The notes beneath the pieces were generated by a model. The model saw nothing but the letters and a program-made list of their open reading frames with translations. It ran no database searches and was not told the DNA's origin. From contig NZ_CP125947.1 in NCBI RefSeq assembly GCF_030064165.1, positions 5,022,001 to 5,086,000 of the forward strand: a stretch of 64,000 nucleotides of DNA. The letters run 5' to 3'. A program made the position numbers and the translations under genes. The stretch is from Comamonas resistens. Lineage in GTDB: Bacteria; Pseudomonadota; Gammaproteobacteria; Burkholderiales; Burkholderiaceae_C. Positions 7,522 to 15,792 of this stretch are shown piece after piece (position 1 is the first letter of the stretch; each line of letters starts with the position of its first letter).

Positions 7522-8787
7522 TCAGTTCAGCAAGCCCAGCGACAAGCTGGGGAACAGTGAGAGCATGACAAGTGCCACGCAGCTGATGATGAAGAATGGC
7601 AAGGTGACGATGAACATCGGGCCCGGCTTGGCGCCCGTAACCGCCGAAGCCACGAAAAAGCTCAACCCCACTGGCGGCGTCATCAGCCCCAGCACCAGGT
7701 TGATGACGATCACCACCCCGAAGTGACGAGGGTCGATGTGGTAGATCTCGGTGGCGATAGGCAGAAGAATCGGCGCGGTCATGATCAGGCCGGGGATGCC
7801 GTCGATTACCGTGCCGATGACCAGCAAAATCACGTTGACCAGCAGCAGGAAGGTAATCGGGTCGTGCGCCACGGTCTGTACCCAGGCTGCGACCATCTGA
7901 GGCACCTTGCCGTAGATCAGCAACCACGAAAACACTGCCGCTGCGGCGACCAGAAACAGCACGATGGCCGAGTAAATGCCTGAGCGCAGCATGATCGCGC
8001 CCAGGTCGGCGTATTTGAACTCGCGGGTCACATAGCGACCGACCAGCACTGCGCTGACCGCGCCCACGGCGGCAGCCTCCGTGGGGTTGGCAAAGCCGGT
8101 GAGGATGGAGCCTACGATGACCAGCGGAATCAACAGCGTCGGGCTGGAAACCAGCACGGTCTTGGCCCGTTCGCGCAAGGATCGCCGGGGGCTGCGCGGG
8201 TAGTTGTAGATCACGCCCATGCAGGCAATAACGGCAAAGAACAGCAGCGTTAGTAGAACGCCCGGCAATATGCCGGCGACCAGCATATCGCCCACCGCGA
8301 CCTGAGCCAGAACGCTGTAGACCACAAACATCACCGAGGGCGGAATAATCGGCCCCAGCATGCCGCCATAGACGGTCAAGCCGGCGGCAAAGGTCTTGTC
8401 ATAGCCTTGCTTTTCCATCTCCGGCACCATCACCTGCGACATGATGGCCACCTGCGCCGTGGCAGAGCCGATGATGGAGGACACCAGCATGTTGGCCAGG
8501 ATATTCACGTAGGCAAGCCCGCCTTTGATGGAGCCCACGAAGGCCATCGACAAATCCACCAGCCGGCGTGTGATGCCGCCGCTGTTCATGACCTCGCCGA
8601 TCAGGATAAAGAGCGGAATGGCGATCAGGCCGTAGCTGTCCACGCCCCCGAACATCTGGGAAGGGAAGGACTGCAGCAACACCGTGCTTCCGGTGTTGTA
8701 GATATAGAAAATCCCCGAAAGGCAAAGACAGAGGCCGATGGGAACGCCCACCATCATGACCGCGAGAAAGAATATGGAGGTCAGCAT
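7522..8787 (-). CDS. TRAP transporter large permease, DctM family
   Basis: A 421-aa polytopic membrane protein with about a dozen hydrophobic segments. It opens MLTSIFFLAVMMVGVPIGLCLCLSG, with family motifs GLIAIPLFILIGEVMNSGGI, a second repeat GTVIDGIPGLIMTAPILLPIA and VVIVINLVLGLMTPPVGL. The MTPPVG segment is the usual C-terminal helix-turn motif. The ATG follows the dctQ stop by one base, so the two small and large subunits are coupled. It forms the Na+-driven transport core together with DctQ. Confidence 0.93.
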   Translation of the reverse strand: MLTSIFFLAVMMVGVPIGLCLCLSGIFYIYNTGSTVLLQSFPSQMFGGVDSYGLIAIPLFILIGEVMNSGGITRRLVDLSMAFVGSIKGGLAYVNILANMLVSSIIGSATAQVAIMSQVMVPEMEKQGYDKTFAAGLTVYGGMLGPIIPPSVMFVVYSVLAQVAVGDMLVAGILPGVLLTLLFFAVIACMGVIYNYPRSPRRSLRERAKTVLVSSPTLLIPLVIVGSILTGFANPTEAAAVGAVSAVLVGRYVTREFKYADLGAIMLRSGIYSAIVLFLVAAAAVFSWLLIYGKVPQMVAAWVQTVAHDPITFLLLVNVILLVIGTVIDGIPGLIMTAPILLPIATEIYHIDPRHFGVVIVINLVLGLMTPPVGLSFFVASAVTGAKPGPMFIVTLPFFIISCVALVMLSLFPSLSLGLLN

Positions 8788-8788
8788 G

Positions 8789-9421
8789 TCAGTTCACCGC
8801 ATCTGGGTTGGTGGCCGCAAAGCCAGGGTGCTGGCGCTTGGGGGCGAAGTTCATGTCTTCCAGCAGATTGGCAAGCGCATGCAGACTCATGCAGACCGCG
8901 AAGATCGGCATGATCAACTGCAGCACCCAGACCGGCCATTCCAGCGTCTGGGTATGTTCGGTATAGAGAAAGTTGAACGACTCCGCCGCATATTCCTTGG
9001 CATCGAAGCCCTTGCTGGCAATACCGATGGGATCCATCCAAAGCCAGCACATCGCCAATAGCGCCAAGGAAAAAAACAGCACGCCAGCCGTGGCGATCAC
9101 CTTGGCGCGCCGGGCGTTGCAGGGGCTCAACTTGTCGGTGAGCATGGTCACCGCGAAATCCAGCCGCAGCCGCGTCATGATCGAGGCACCTATGAAGGTG
9201 AGCCAGACCACGGTGTACACCGCCGCCTCATCCACCCAATACAGCGGCATGCCGCTGTAGCGTGTCACCACATTGAGCAAAATGAGCGCGGTCAAAAAAC
9301 ACATGGCGAAGGTGAGTAGCCGCCGTTCCACACGCAGCAGCGCACCAGAAGCATCCAGCACCCAGCGCACAATCCATGGCGGTGGCTTGGTCGCTGTAGC
9401 GGGTCGGGTTGTATCGTCCAT
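8789..9421 (-). CDS. TRAP transporter small permease, DctQ family
   Basis: A 210-aa protein with four membrane segments. The typical DctQ features are the amphipathic start (RVERRLLTFAMCFLTALILLNVVTRY), the YWVDEAAVYTVVWLTFIGAS second helix with its conserved acidic residues, and a final helix before a hydrophilic tail. It is longer than many DctQ proteins because of an inserted region at ~115-150. It is the first gene of the TRAP operon. Its start lies 54 bases from a perfect AATATATT-A-AATATATT operator-like sequence. Confidence 0.88.
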   Translation of the reverse strand: MDDTTRPATATKPPPWIVRWVLDASGALLRVERRLLTFAMCFLTALILLNVVTRYSGMPLYWVDEAAVYTVVWLTFIGASIMTRLRLDFAVTMLTDKLSPCNARRAKVIATAGVLFFSLALLAMCWLWMDPIGIASKGFDAKEYAAESFNFLYTEHTQTLEWPVWVLQLIMPIFAVCMSLHALANLLEDMNFAPKRQHPGFAATNPDAVN

Positions 9422-9474
9422 ATAGGTTCTTCAGGTTTGACGAAATGAGGTGGGAAAATTGAATACAACTCAAA

Positions 9475-9491
9475 AATATATTAAATATATT
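9475..9491. promoter_or_regulatory. AATATATT double motif in front of the TRAP operon
   Basis: Two exact copies of the self-complementary octamer AATATATT (9475-9482 and 9484-9491) separated by one A. This is the best copy of the motif seen at three promoters of the block. It is most simply a regulator operator overlapping the dctQ promoter. Confidence 0.5.
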
Positions 9492-9620
9492 AGTGATTTT
9501 TGCATTCAATCCCATAGGTATTTGCCTGGAAAACCGGCGCAACCGTAAGCCCTGCCTCAAAGAGATGCACCTGGGCAAATGCCCGAAAAAGCTCCCCGCA
9601 GGGAGCCCCATCACGCAGAA

Positions 9621-10565
9621 TCAACGACCCAGATCCTTAGACCATGCGGCATACCAGTTGCGGAAAAGCTGGTACTGGGCTTCGACATACCGGCGCTGCG
9701 AGTCAGTCAAGGCATCGCTTGCATTGAAGTGCAGCGTGTATTCCTTCTTGCCGTTGAGAACCAGCAGGTGCTTGTAGTACAGAACCAGATCCGTGCCCTC
9801 GTCGAAGGACGACAGCACAGCCAGGGCCGCATCCAGCTCCTGCGCCTGGCGCCGTGCGAGCACATCGCCCTGGGCTGCTTTTTTGCTCAGTTCGACCAGG
9901 AGCAGAACCTCCTTGGGCAGTGCATTGCCGATACCCGTGATGCAGCCCGTCGCGCCGCAGTTCACAAAACCATAGAACACCTGAGTATCCACGCCCGCCA
10001 TCAATGTGACCTCGTTGTCCTTCGAGGTAATGTGCTCCGCCGCATAGCGCAGGCCCTCTGCGCCGCCAAACTCCTTGAAGCCGATCAAGTTGGAGTACTT
10101 GGCGCGCAGCTCAAAGAACATATCGGCGCGCGTCGCAAAACCGTAGTGAGGGCTGTTGTAGATCACGGCCGGCAGCTTCGGTGCGGCTTCCAAAATAGCG
10201 GCGAAATGGGCTTTCTGCGCCGCCAGGGAAGTGCCACGCGACAGCACCCGGGGAATCACCATCAACCCCTGCGCCCCCACCTTGGCGGCGTGAGCCGCGT
10301 GAGCCACGGCTTCTTTAGAGTTCACCGCACCGGTGCCCACAATAGTCGGAATGCCTGCAGCCACCAGCCTGGCCACACCTTCCTGGCGCTGCTCCGCCGT
10401 CAGCAGGGGCCAGTCCCCCATGGAGCCGCAATACACCACGGCGCTCATGCCTGCATCCATGAGTTCCTTGCCCATGACGACCAGCGCGTCGTAGTCAGGC
10501 GTGCCTTGTGCGGTGCACGGCGTCATGAGCGCAGGAATAGTGCCGGTAAAGATGTTTGTGTTCAT
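9621..10565 (-). CDS. lhpC: DHDPS/NAL-family enzyme, probable delta-1-pyrroline-4-hydroxy-2-carboxylate deaminase
   Basis: A 314-aa TIM-barrel aldolase/hydro-lyase. The Schiff-base lysine is in NLIGFKEFGG and the active-site tyrosine in AVIYNSPHYG; the GSMGDWPLLT loop replaces the GTTGE motif of DHDPS. The combination GSMGDWPLLT, IPRVLSRG and YYKHLLVLNG is what I recall from the hydroxyproline deaminases of Pseudomonas. These convert pyrroline-4-hydroxy-2-carboxylate to alpha-ketoglutaric semialdehyde and ammonia. The product would feed the dehydrogenase at 2743. The start at 10565 has AAGGG upstream, and an in-frame start 57 bases earlier lacks one. Neither hydroxyproline epimerase nor D-hydroxyproline oxidase is in the window. 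Confidence 0.75.
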   Translation of the reverse strand: MNTNIFTGTIPALMTPCTAQGTPDYDALVVMGKELMDAGMSAVVYCGSMGDWPLLTAEQRQEGVARLVAAGIPTIVGTGAVNSKEAVAHAAHAAKVGAQGLMVIPRVLSRGTSLAAQKAHFAAILEAAPKLPAVIYNSPHYGFATRADMFFELRAKYSNLIGFKEFGGAEGLRYAAEHITSKDNEVTLMAGVDTQVFYGFVNCGATGCITGIGNALPKEVLLLVELSKKAAQGDVLARRQAQELDAALAVLSSFDEGTDLVLYYKHLLVLNGKKEYTLHFNASDALTDSQRRYVEAQYQLFRNWYAAWSKDLGR

Positions 10566-10645
10566 AAAACTACCCTTGTAAAAAAACCGCCTGAAAACAC
10601 CGCTCCCCGTTGAACGGTGCATGCTTTGCTCTTAAATAGACTGTA

Positions 10646-10662
10646 AATATATTTAAGATATT
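10646..10662. promoter_or_regulatory. AATATATT-type operator upstream of the deaminase gene
   Basis: AATATATT-T-AAGATATT, one mismatch from the perfect copy in front of the TRAP operon, 81 bases upstream of the deaminase ATG. Confidence 0.45.
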
Positions 10663-10803
10663 TTGAAGTGAAGATTAAGCGGCCACCTGGGCTTGTGCAA
10701 TAGGGTTCTCCTGGATATTTGCTTCGATGCACCACTCTGCCTGCAACAAAGTGCGTTGGCGCAAGCGAAGATGGCTGCAGCAGACCGCCATAAAAAAATG
10801 AGC

Positions 10804-10842
10804 TTGATGCGCTTGCCTGGCAAGCACTTCAAGCTCAAACAA
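10804..10842. repeat. Palindromic repeat (AGCGCTT/AGCTATC family, divergent copy)
   Basis: TGAGCTTG-n-GCGCTTGCC, one base, then GGCAAGC-n-CTTCAAGCTCA forms a long imperfect hairpin of nearly 20 bp just downstream of the MFS operon end. It probably stops leftward transcription or stabilises the 3' end. It belongs loosely with the dispersed GCGCTT hairpins found elsewhere in the window. Confidence 0.5.
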
Positions 10843-10867
10843 CCTTGAAATCTAAGCAAAATGAGCG

Positions 10868-12151
10868 CTAGGCGCTCCTTTTATATGATGACGTCGTCGC
10901 GCCGCGCTCGCGCACCCAGAGCACGATGCCGCACAGCATCACAATCACCTGCGTACCGATCAGCGCCGCAAAGCCGGCAAAGAAACCTGCACCCACGCCG
11001 CCGTGGGCCGAGAGCGCACCGATCACCGCGCCCATGATGGCCGGCATGAAACCCGCCACCAGGCTGCCCGCGCCGTTGACCACGCCGTAGGCACTGGCCA
11101 CATGCTCGGGGCGCGCGCAGTATTGCACGGTGCTCGGGATGGCCGGGCTCATCAGGCCCCAGCAGAAGTTGGCCGCAATCAGGCAGTAGGCCGCGGCATA
11201 GCGGTCCTCCATGTGGATGGCCAGCCACACGGCAGCGGCCACGCCGATGCTGCCGAAGACGAAGATCAGCGGCACCTGGCGGCGCGCGATGCGGTCGATG
11301 ATCATGCCGCCCACGAAGACCGCCGCCACACTCGCGTATTGCGGCAGCGAGGCCAGCCAGCCCATCTCGCGCATGGAGAAGCCGCGCGACTCCTTGAGGT
11401 AGGCGGGCAGCCAGTTGCTGCTGCCCCAGAGATAGGACAGAAAGGCCGCCGTGAGAATGGTGATCAGCCACAGATAGCGCGTGTGCATGGCGCCGCGCAC
11501 GATCTGACCGACCTGGCCCACCGCCTCGCCCACCGACTGGGGCTTGGGCATGCCGGTCTCCACCTTGGGCATGCGGATGAAGGCCCAGACCAGCGGCAGG
11601 CCTAGCAGCACATTGATCAGGCCCAGCACATGGAAGGAGGTATCCCAGTTGTGGCCCACGACCAGATAGCCGACAAAGGGATAGCCTACGGCCAGACCCA
11701 GACCCGTGCCCATATTGACCAGCGAATTGGGCTTTCCGTTTTCGCGGCTCTCGAAATGCGCCTTGATGTAGCTGCCGGCCAGCGAGAACAGCGGCCCCTC
11801 GGATACGCCCAGCAGCACGCGTGAAGCCAGCAGCAACCCGTAGCTGCTCATGGCCGGGGACAGAAAGGTGACCACGCCCCACAGCAGCAAACCGCCAAAC
11901 AGGCTGCGGCGCACGCCGAACAGCGCAGCGCAGAAAGGTGTGAGCACAAAGGAGGAAACACCGTAGCCCACCATGAAGGCCGTGGCCAGCAGGCCCTGGC
12001 GCGTTCGGTCATCGGGAGTGAGGCCGATGTGCGACAGGAAGTCGCGGTCGGTGATCAGGACCGAGATATTGATCCGATCCACATAGGAGATGGCGACGAT
12101 CACGAACAGCGTGACCACGCCCCACCAGCGCAACGAGCGTGAGTCTTTCAT
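10868..12151 (-). CDS. MFS transporter, anion:cation symporter-like (aromatic/organic acid permease)
   Basis: A 427-aa protein with 12 predicted membrane helices. Family marks: the TM1 motif YVDRINISVL, the loop-2 motif AALFGVRRSLFGGLLLWG (GxxxDxxGRR-like), RVLLGVSEGPLFSLAGSYI in TM4 and a central hydrophilic loop at ~195-225. These resemble the ACS family, whose members take up hexuronates, phthalates and similar acids. The ATG at 12151 is the start that fits the family; the 24 codons upstream are GC-rich leader. It is the last gene of the leftward catabolic operon, so import of that operon's substrate is the likely job. Confidence 0.85.
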   Translation of the reverse strand: MKDSRSLRWWGVVTLFVIVAISYVDRINISVLITDRDFLSHIGLTPDDRTRQGLLATAFMVGYGVSSFVLTPFCAALFGVRRSLFGGLLLWGVVTFLSPAMSSYGLLLASRVLLGVSEGPLFSLAGSYIKAHFESRENGKPNSLVNMGTGLGLAVGYPFVGYLVVGHNWDTSFHVLGLINVLLGLPLVWAFIRMPKVETGMPKPQSVGEAVGQVGQIVRGAMHTRYLWLITILTAAFLSYLWGSSNWLPAYLKESRGFSMREMGWLASLPQYASVAAVFVGGMIIDRIARRQVPLIFVFGSIGVAAAVWLAIHMEDRYAAAYCLIAANFCWGLMSPAIPSTVQYCARPEHVASAYGVVNGAGSLVAGFMPAIMGAVIGALSAHGGVGAGFFAGFAALIGTQVIVMLCGIVLWVRERGATTSSYKRSA

Positions 12152-12208
12152 GATGTGGGTCCGGCTAGCATTGAAGAAAGTGAAAAGCCGGGACCGGCAC
12201 CCGCCGGC

Positions 12209-12291
12209 CCCGCCAGGGCGCACGTCCTGGCGGGCGCGCGGTGCGGCGGCAGTGCTGTCGCCAAAACCCCTGGGCCGGCATCGGCCGGCCC
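12209..12291 (-). terminator. Two GC-rich hairpins between porin and MFS genes
   Basis: GGGCCGGC-ATCG-GCCGGCCC (12272-12291) lies 11 bases after the porin stop, followed on the minus strand by a short T run. A second hairpin CCCGCCAGG/CCTGGCGGG is at 12209-12234. They probably attenuate transcription into the MFS gene, or protect porin mRNA. Confidence 0.5.
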
Positions 12292-12302
12292 GGTGGGCAG
12301 GA

Positions 12303-13358
12303 TCAGAAGAAGTGGCGGATGCCGAATTCCAGGCCGTTGGAGTTGCCGCCCGGCGTGGTGCCAGGAGCGCTCAGGCCCTGCACGCCGATGGACTTGGCCG
12401 CCGAGCCCTTGTTCTTCAGGAAGGCATAGGTGCCGTAGACCTGGGTGCGCTTGGAGAGGTTGTAGCCATAGCCCACGCTGATCTTGTTCCAGTCCGCATT
12501 GCTATTGGACGTGTTGTAGTGGCCGAAGGAGGCGCGGGCTTCGCCGTTGCCCACGGGCGCGGTCACGCCCAGCTGCACGGCCGTGACCTTGGTTCCGCCG
12601 CGCCTTTCCGTGGCCCACAGCAGCATGGGCTTGGCCACGCCGAAGTCGTAGGACAGGCCCACGTTGCTCGCGGTCAGGTTGGTGTCGCTGGTATTACCGT
12701 AGAGCCGGCCCGTGGCCAGCGCGCCGTTGAACGCGCCCTGGCGGTAGCCCAGGCGCAGGCCGCGGTAGTCGCCCTCGCGCTTGTTGGGCGCATTGCTGGG
12801 CTGCTCGCCGAATGCCACCTGTGCCTGGCCGTAGAAGCCGCCCAGGTTCTGGGGCAGGAAATAGCTCAGAGCATTGCTGATCTGGATGGGTGCACCGCCG
12901 GTCGAGGGAACGCCCGGAATGCCCAACATGGTGAAGGCACCCGTGCCGCCGACGCCGTTGGTCAGGAAGGGATCGAAGATCAGCGTGTTCAGAAAGGTGG
13001 CCGAGTCGTCGCGGCCCAGGCGCACTTCGCCCCAGTTGCCCATCAGGCTCACGGTGGAGCGGCGGTTGAAGCTCAGGCTGCCGCCCGCGGCCTTGCCGGC
13101 GCCGCTGTCCACGTCCAGGCCGGCCTCGAGCCAGAAGCCCGCCTTCAGGCCGCCGCCCAGGTCCTCGGTGCCGCGAAAGCCCAGGCGGCTGATGTTGGCA
13201 CCGCCCGTGGACAGGCCGGTCTTGGAAGCGCCCGAGCCGCCCAGGTGGGCCACGCCGACGTCGACGACGCCGAAGAGTTCGACCTTGGACTGCGCAACGG
13301 CCGTGCCGGCGAGGCCGGCAAGTGCCGCGCCGAGTACGGGCATAAACAATGCTTTCAT
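12303..13358 (-). CDS. Gram-negative porin (Omp32/OmpC-like, 16-stranded)
   Basis: A 351-aa outer-membrane porin. The signal peptide covers ~1-22 (cleaved after AVAQ). The mature start is SKVELFGVVDVGVAHLGG, and SRLGFRGTEDLGGGLKAGFWLEAGLD is the second/third strand signature of betaproteobacterial porins. Alternating amphipathic strands run to the end, closing with the terminal Phe (FGIRHFF) needed for BAM recognition. GAGGAG is ten bases before the ATG. It sits in the catabolic operon between reductase and permease, so it is likely the outer-membrane entry for the same substrate; Omp32-type porins favour anions. Confidence 0.93.
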   Translation of the reverse strand: MKALFMPVLGAALAGLAGTAVAQSKVELFGVVDVGVAHLGGSGASKTGLSTGGANISRLGFRGTEDLGGGLKAGFWLEAGLDVDSGAGKAAGGSLSFNRRSTVSLMGNWGEVRLGRDDSATFLNTLIFDPFLTNGVGGTGAFTMLGIPGVPSTGGAPIQISNALSYFLPQNLGGFYGQAQVAFGEQPSNAPNKREGDYRGLRLGYRQGAFNGALATGRLYGNTSDTNLTASNVGLSYDFGVAKPMLLWATERRGGTKVTAVQLGVTAPVGNGEARASFGHYNTSNSNADWNKISVGYGYNLSKRTQVYGTYAFLKNKGSAAKSIGVQGLSAPGTTPGGNSNGLEFGIRHFF

Positions 13359-13392
13359 GGGGATGTCTCCTCTGTGTGGTTTTGGTGCGGGA

Positions 13393-14352
13393 TCAAATGT
13401 CTAGAACCAGGGTGTCGCTCTTGCAGCCGGAGACGCAGACCATCATCACCTTGTTGCTGGCGCGTTCCTTGGGGCTCAGTACCGAGTCTCGGTGGTCGGG
13501 CACGCCTTCCAGCACGCGCGTCTCGCAGGAGCCGCAAACGCCTTCGCAGCAGCTGTGGTCGACGTCGATGCCGGCCTCCAGCAAGGTGTCCAGCAGCGAC
13601 TTGTCGGGCGTGATCTGGATGAAGCGGCCGCTGCGCTTGAGCTCCACCGTGTAGTTGGCACGGGCATCGGACGAGGCCTTGACCTCCACGGGCGTGAAAC
13701 GCTCGATATGGGCGTTGGCATGGCCCAGCTCGGCGCAGAGCTTCTCGAAGGCGTCCAGCATGGGCGTCGGGCCGCAGGCGTAGTGGTGCAGGCCCGCGTC
13801 GGGCGAGCGCTGCGCCAGCAGTGCGCGCAGGTCGGGCGGTCCGCCAGCCTCGGCGTCGAAGTGCAGATGCAGCGGCATGCCCAGGGCCTTGAGCTCGTCG
13901 AGGAAGGCCGCGCTCTTGCGCTCACGCGCAAAGTACAGCATCTCGAACGAATGCCCCTGGCTTTTCAGCCGGCGCGCCATGCACAGCATGGGCGTGATGC
14001 CTATGCCGCCGGCCACCAGCACCGAATGCGTAGCGCTCTCGTCGAGCGCGAAGTGGTTGCGCGGCGCGTCGATGGTGATGGGCATGCCCACGCGCAGCGA
14101 TTCGTGCACGCAGCGCGAGCCGCCGCGGCTGGCGCGGTCGCGCAGCACGCCGACCACGTAGCGGTGGCGCTCGCTGCTGTCGTTGGACAGGGAGTAGCTG
14201 CGCACCAGCCCGTTGGGCAGGTGCAGATCGATGTGCGAGCCCGCAGTGAAGGCCGGAAACTCGCCGCCGTCAACCGGGCGCAGCTCGACGCTGATGGTGT
14301 CCTGGGCCTCGTAGCGCAGCGTGTGCACAAAGGCCTGCAAGGTGTTGCTCAT
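13393..14352 (-). CDS. PDR/VanB-type ferredoxin reductase of the Rieske oxygenase
   Basis: A 319-aa phthalate-dioxygenase-reductase-family protein. Order of domains: FMN-binding barrel (residues 1-100, RSYSLSND), NAD-binding domain (VAGGIGITPML and ACGPTPMLDAFE), then a plant-type [2Fe-2S] domain at the C-terminus with CCEGVCGSC and a distal Cys in MVCVSGC. It passes electrons from NADH to the Rieske centre of its oxygenase. The ATG overlaps the stop of the oxygenase gene by four bases, so the two products are made together. An open frame extends 561 bases upstream, but only as a shadow within the oxygenase gene. Confidence 0.92.
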   Translation of the reverse strand: MSNTLQAFVHTLRYEAQDTISVELRPVDGGEFPAFTAGSHIDLHLPNGLVRSYSLSNDSSERHRYVVGVLRDRASRGGSRCVHESLRVGMPITIDAPRNHFALDESATHSVLVAGGIGITPMLCMARRLKSQGHSFEMLYFARERKSAAFLDELKALGMPLHLHFDAEAGGPPDLRALLAQRSPDAGLHHYACGPTPMLDAFEKLCAELGHANAHIERFTPVEVKASSDARANYTVELKRSGRFIQITPDKSLLDTLLEAGIDVDHSCCEGVCGSCETRVLEGVPDHRDSVLSPKERASNKVMMVCVSGCKSDTLVLDI

Positions 14353-15374
14353 GATGCGATGCCTTCGTCGATCTGTTCCTGGGCCTGGCGGCGCAGGTGG
14401 CGGCGCAAGCGCACCAGGCCGATGTCGTGCTGGTAGAGGTTCTCGCGCGCGTTGGCGTCGAGTTCCATCTGCTCCATCATGATGCGGTCCTGCTCCAGCA
14501 CGGCCCAGTGGCGTGCCTCGAGGCGGTTGCGGTACAGGAAGCGCCAGGTGTCGCGCATCCAGCCGTCCACCTTGCGGCAGCGCCAGAAGAACACGGAGCA
14601 CAGCTCGGCGCTGATGGGCGTGACGCAGGCCACGATGGCGAAGTTGCCGCCGGGACCGCCGGTCTTGGGATAGGGAATCTCCAGGCGCATCCACTGCACG
14701 CCGGTTTCGCCGTACTCGGTCCAGTCGAAGTTCACGCCGCGCTGGCCGACCTTCTCGAACACGAAGCCGTGCTCGGTATCGCGCACCTGGAAAGTGGCCT
14801 TGCTGTCGCCTTCGGCCATGGAGTGCGACTGCTTGTGCAGGAAGGTGCCATGCATGGGGTCCATGACGTTGTCCAGCGCGTAGCGGTAGTCGCTGCGCCA
14901 CTCGGCATAGCACAGGAAGTTCGAATACTCGGGCGAGGTCAGCTCCTCGGGCAGCGTGAAGGCCGGCACCTCGTCCACATGCTTGTCGCTGTTGTAGAGG
15001 AAGATGGCGCCGTAGGCCTCGTGCACATGGAAGTCCAGCGCCGCGCGCGAGCCTTCAAGCTTGCAGCCGGGGCTGCCGGGCACCTTGGTCACGGTGCCGT
15101 CGCAGCGCACTTCCACGCCGTGGTAGGGGCAGGCCAGGCGGTCGCCCAGGTTCACGCCCTGGGACAGCGGCGCGCCACGGTGCGGGCAATGGTCTTCCAG
15201 CGCGTGGACCTGGCCGGCGGCATCGCGCCACAGCGCGATCTTGCGGCCGAAGCGGCGCAGCGAGACGGGCTCGGTCTTCACGAAGCCGGAGGGGCAGACC
15301 GCGTACCAGAGGTTCTTCAGGCCCTGGTTGAGCAGACGGTCCACCGGATCGATGGTGATGGTTTGTACGTTCAT
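14349..15374 (-). CDS. Aromatic ring-hydroxylating oxygenase, Rieske alpha subunit
   Basis: A 341-aa, alpha-only oxygenase of the VanA/phthalate-4,5-dioxygenase type. Rieske ligands are C63-H65 (CPHRG) and C82-H85 (CPYHG). The mononuclear iron site reads DNVMDPMHGTFLH, with H175 and H180 and the bridging Asp168. AGGAG lies six bases before the ATG. Such alpha-only enzymes hydroxylate or O/N-demethylate aromatic or other ring acids. The partner reductase follows directly. The substrate cannot be read from the sequence. It is the key first enzyme of the cluster, since ring-cleavage and dehydrogenase genes follow upstream in the same operon. Confidence 0.92.
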   Translation of the reverse strand: MNVQTITIDPVDRLLNQGLKNLWYAVCPSGFVKTEPVSLRRFGRKIALWRDAAGQVHALEDHCPHRGAPLSQGVNLGDRLACPYHGVEVRCDGTVTKVPGSPGCKLEGSRAALDFHVHEAYGAIFLYNSDKHVDEVPAFTLPEELTSPEYSNFLCYAEWRSDYRYALDNVMDPMHGTFLHKQSHSMAEGDSKATFQVRDTEHGFVFEKVGQRGVNFDWTEYGETGVQWMRLEIPYPKTGGPGGNFAIVACVTPISAELCSVFFWRCRKVDGWMRDTWRFLYRNRLEARHWAVLEQDRIMMEQMELDANARENLYQHDIGLVRLRRHLRRQAQEQIDEGIAS

Positions 15375-15400
15375 GGTGAGCTCCTGTCTTGCTCGCGGTT

Positions 15401-15622
15401 CTACTTTCCCAGGCGCGCCATCAGCGCCTGGAAGCTCTGTTCGGTCCAGGCCTCGCCGTTCTCGCCGGAGGGGCCGCTGCGGTTGATATAGGCCACCAGC
15501 TCGGGCAGCGTCTGCACGCCCTCGCCGAAGGCGCGCTCGATGGAGTCGCCCAGCAGGTCTTCGAACAGCGTGCCGGGACGCTGGCGGGCCTGGTGGGGTT
15601 CGAGGTATCTGTCAACAGCCAT
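15401..15622 (-). CDS. Small recombinase-like helix-turn-helix protein
   Basis: A 73-aa soluble protein starting MAVDRYLEPHQARQRPG, with GGAG seven bases before the ATG. The C-terminal half (LPELVAYINRSGPSGENG then EAWTEQSFQALMARLGK) resembles the helical recombinase domain of serine recombinases (xxIxxxLNxxGxxTxxGxxWTxxxVxxIL). No catalytic resolvase domain is present, so it is not a recombinase. It lies 26 bases upstream of the oxygenase gene in the same operon. Function unknown: a small regulator or an oxygenase accessory protein are both possible. Confidence 0.7.
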   Translation of the reverse strand: MAVDRYLEPHQARQRPGTLFEDLLGDSIERAFGEGVQTLPELVAYINRSGPSGENGEAWTEQSFQALMARLGK

Positions 15623-15708
15623 GGTTCTCTCCTTCGAAAACTGTCTTGAATCGTGGTTCGATTTCATTGCCCGGAGCGCTGCGCATGGAACTGGCGCAGT
15701 CCAAGCTC

Positions 15709-15787
15709 AGGGACACCGAGGAAGGGCCGCCCCGCACCGAAGGTGTCGTCCCCCCTTGGGGGGAAGGCGCGAAGCGACTCAGGGGGG
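15709..15787. repeat. GGACACCGAG...CCCCCTTGGGGGG dispersed repeat, copy A
   Basis: A ~79-bp block beginning GGGACACCGAGGAAGGGCC, containing GAAGGTGTCGTCC and a CCCCCC-TT-GGGGGG hairpin, and ending CGAAGCGACTCAGGGGGG. The same unit recurs at 37044-37134 and, inverted, at 43888-43982. Here it lies between the Bug receptor gene and the small HTH gene, inside the operon. The strong hairpin may reduce read-through to the oxygenase genes. Confidence 0.7.
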
Positions 15788-15792
15788 TCATA

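Larger units (their letters stand above)
10566..10867. other. Gene-free spacer with operator and palindromic repeat
   Basis: About 300 bases between the deaminase start and the MFS gene end. It holds the deaminase promoter region with its AATATATT motif and, at 10804-10842, a long imperfect palindrome. No convincing coding sequence was seen; a 68-codon open frame on the minus strand runs through the palindrome and has no family features. Confidence 0.6.

Noticed and set aside
2743..10565. Region 2 read as a dihydrodipicolinate (lysine) or sugar-acid cluster
   Set aside because: The GSMGDWPLLT loop, the LDH2-family reductase and the KGSA-type dehydrogenase together fit hydroxyproline-type degradation better; no sugar-acid dehydratase is present.
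10653..10859. A 68-codon minus-strand frame upstream of the deaminase
   Set aside because: It runs through a long palindrome, has no family similarity and would cross the operator-like motif.
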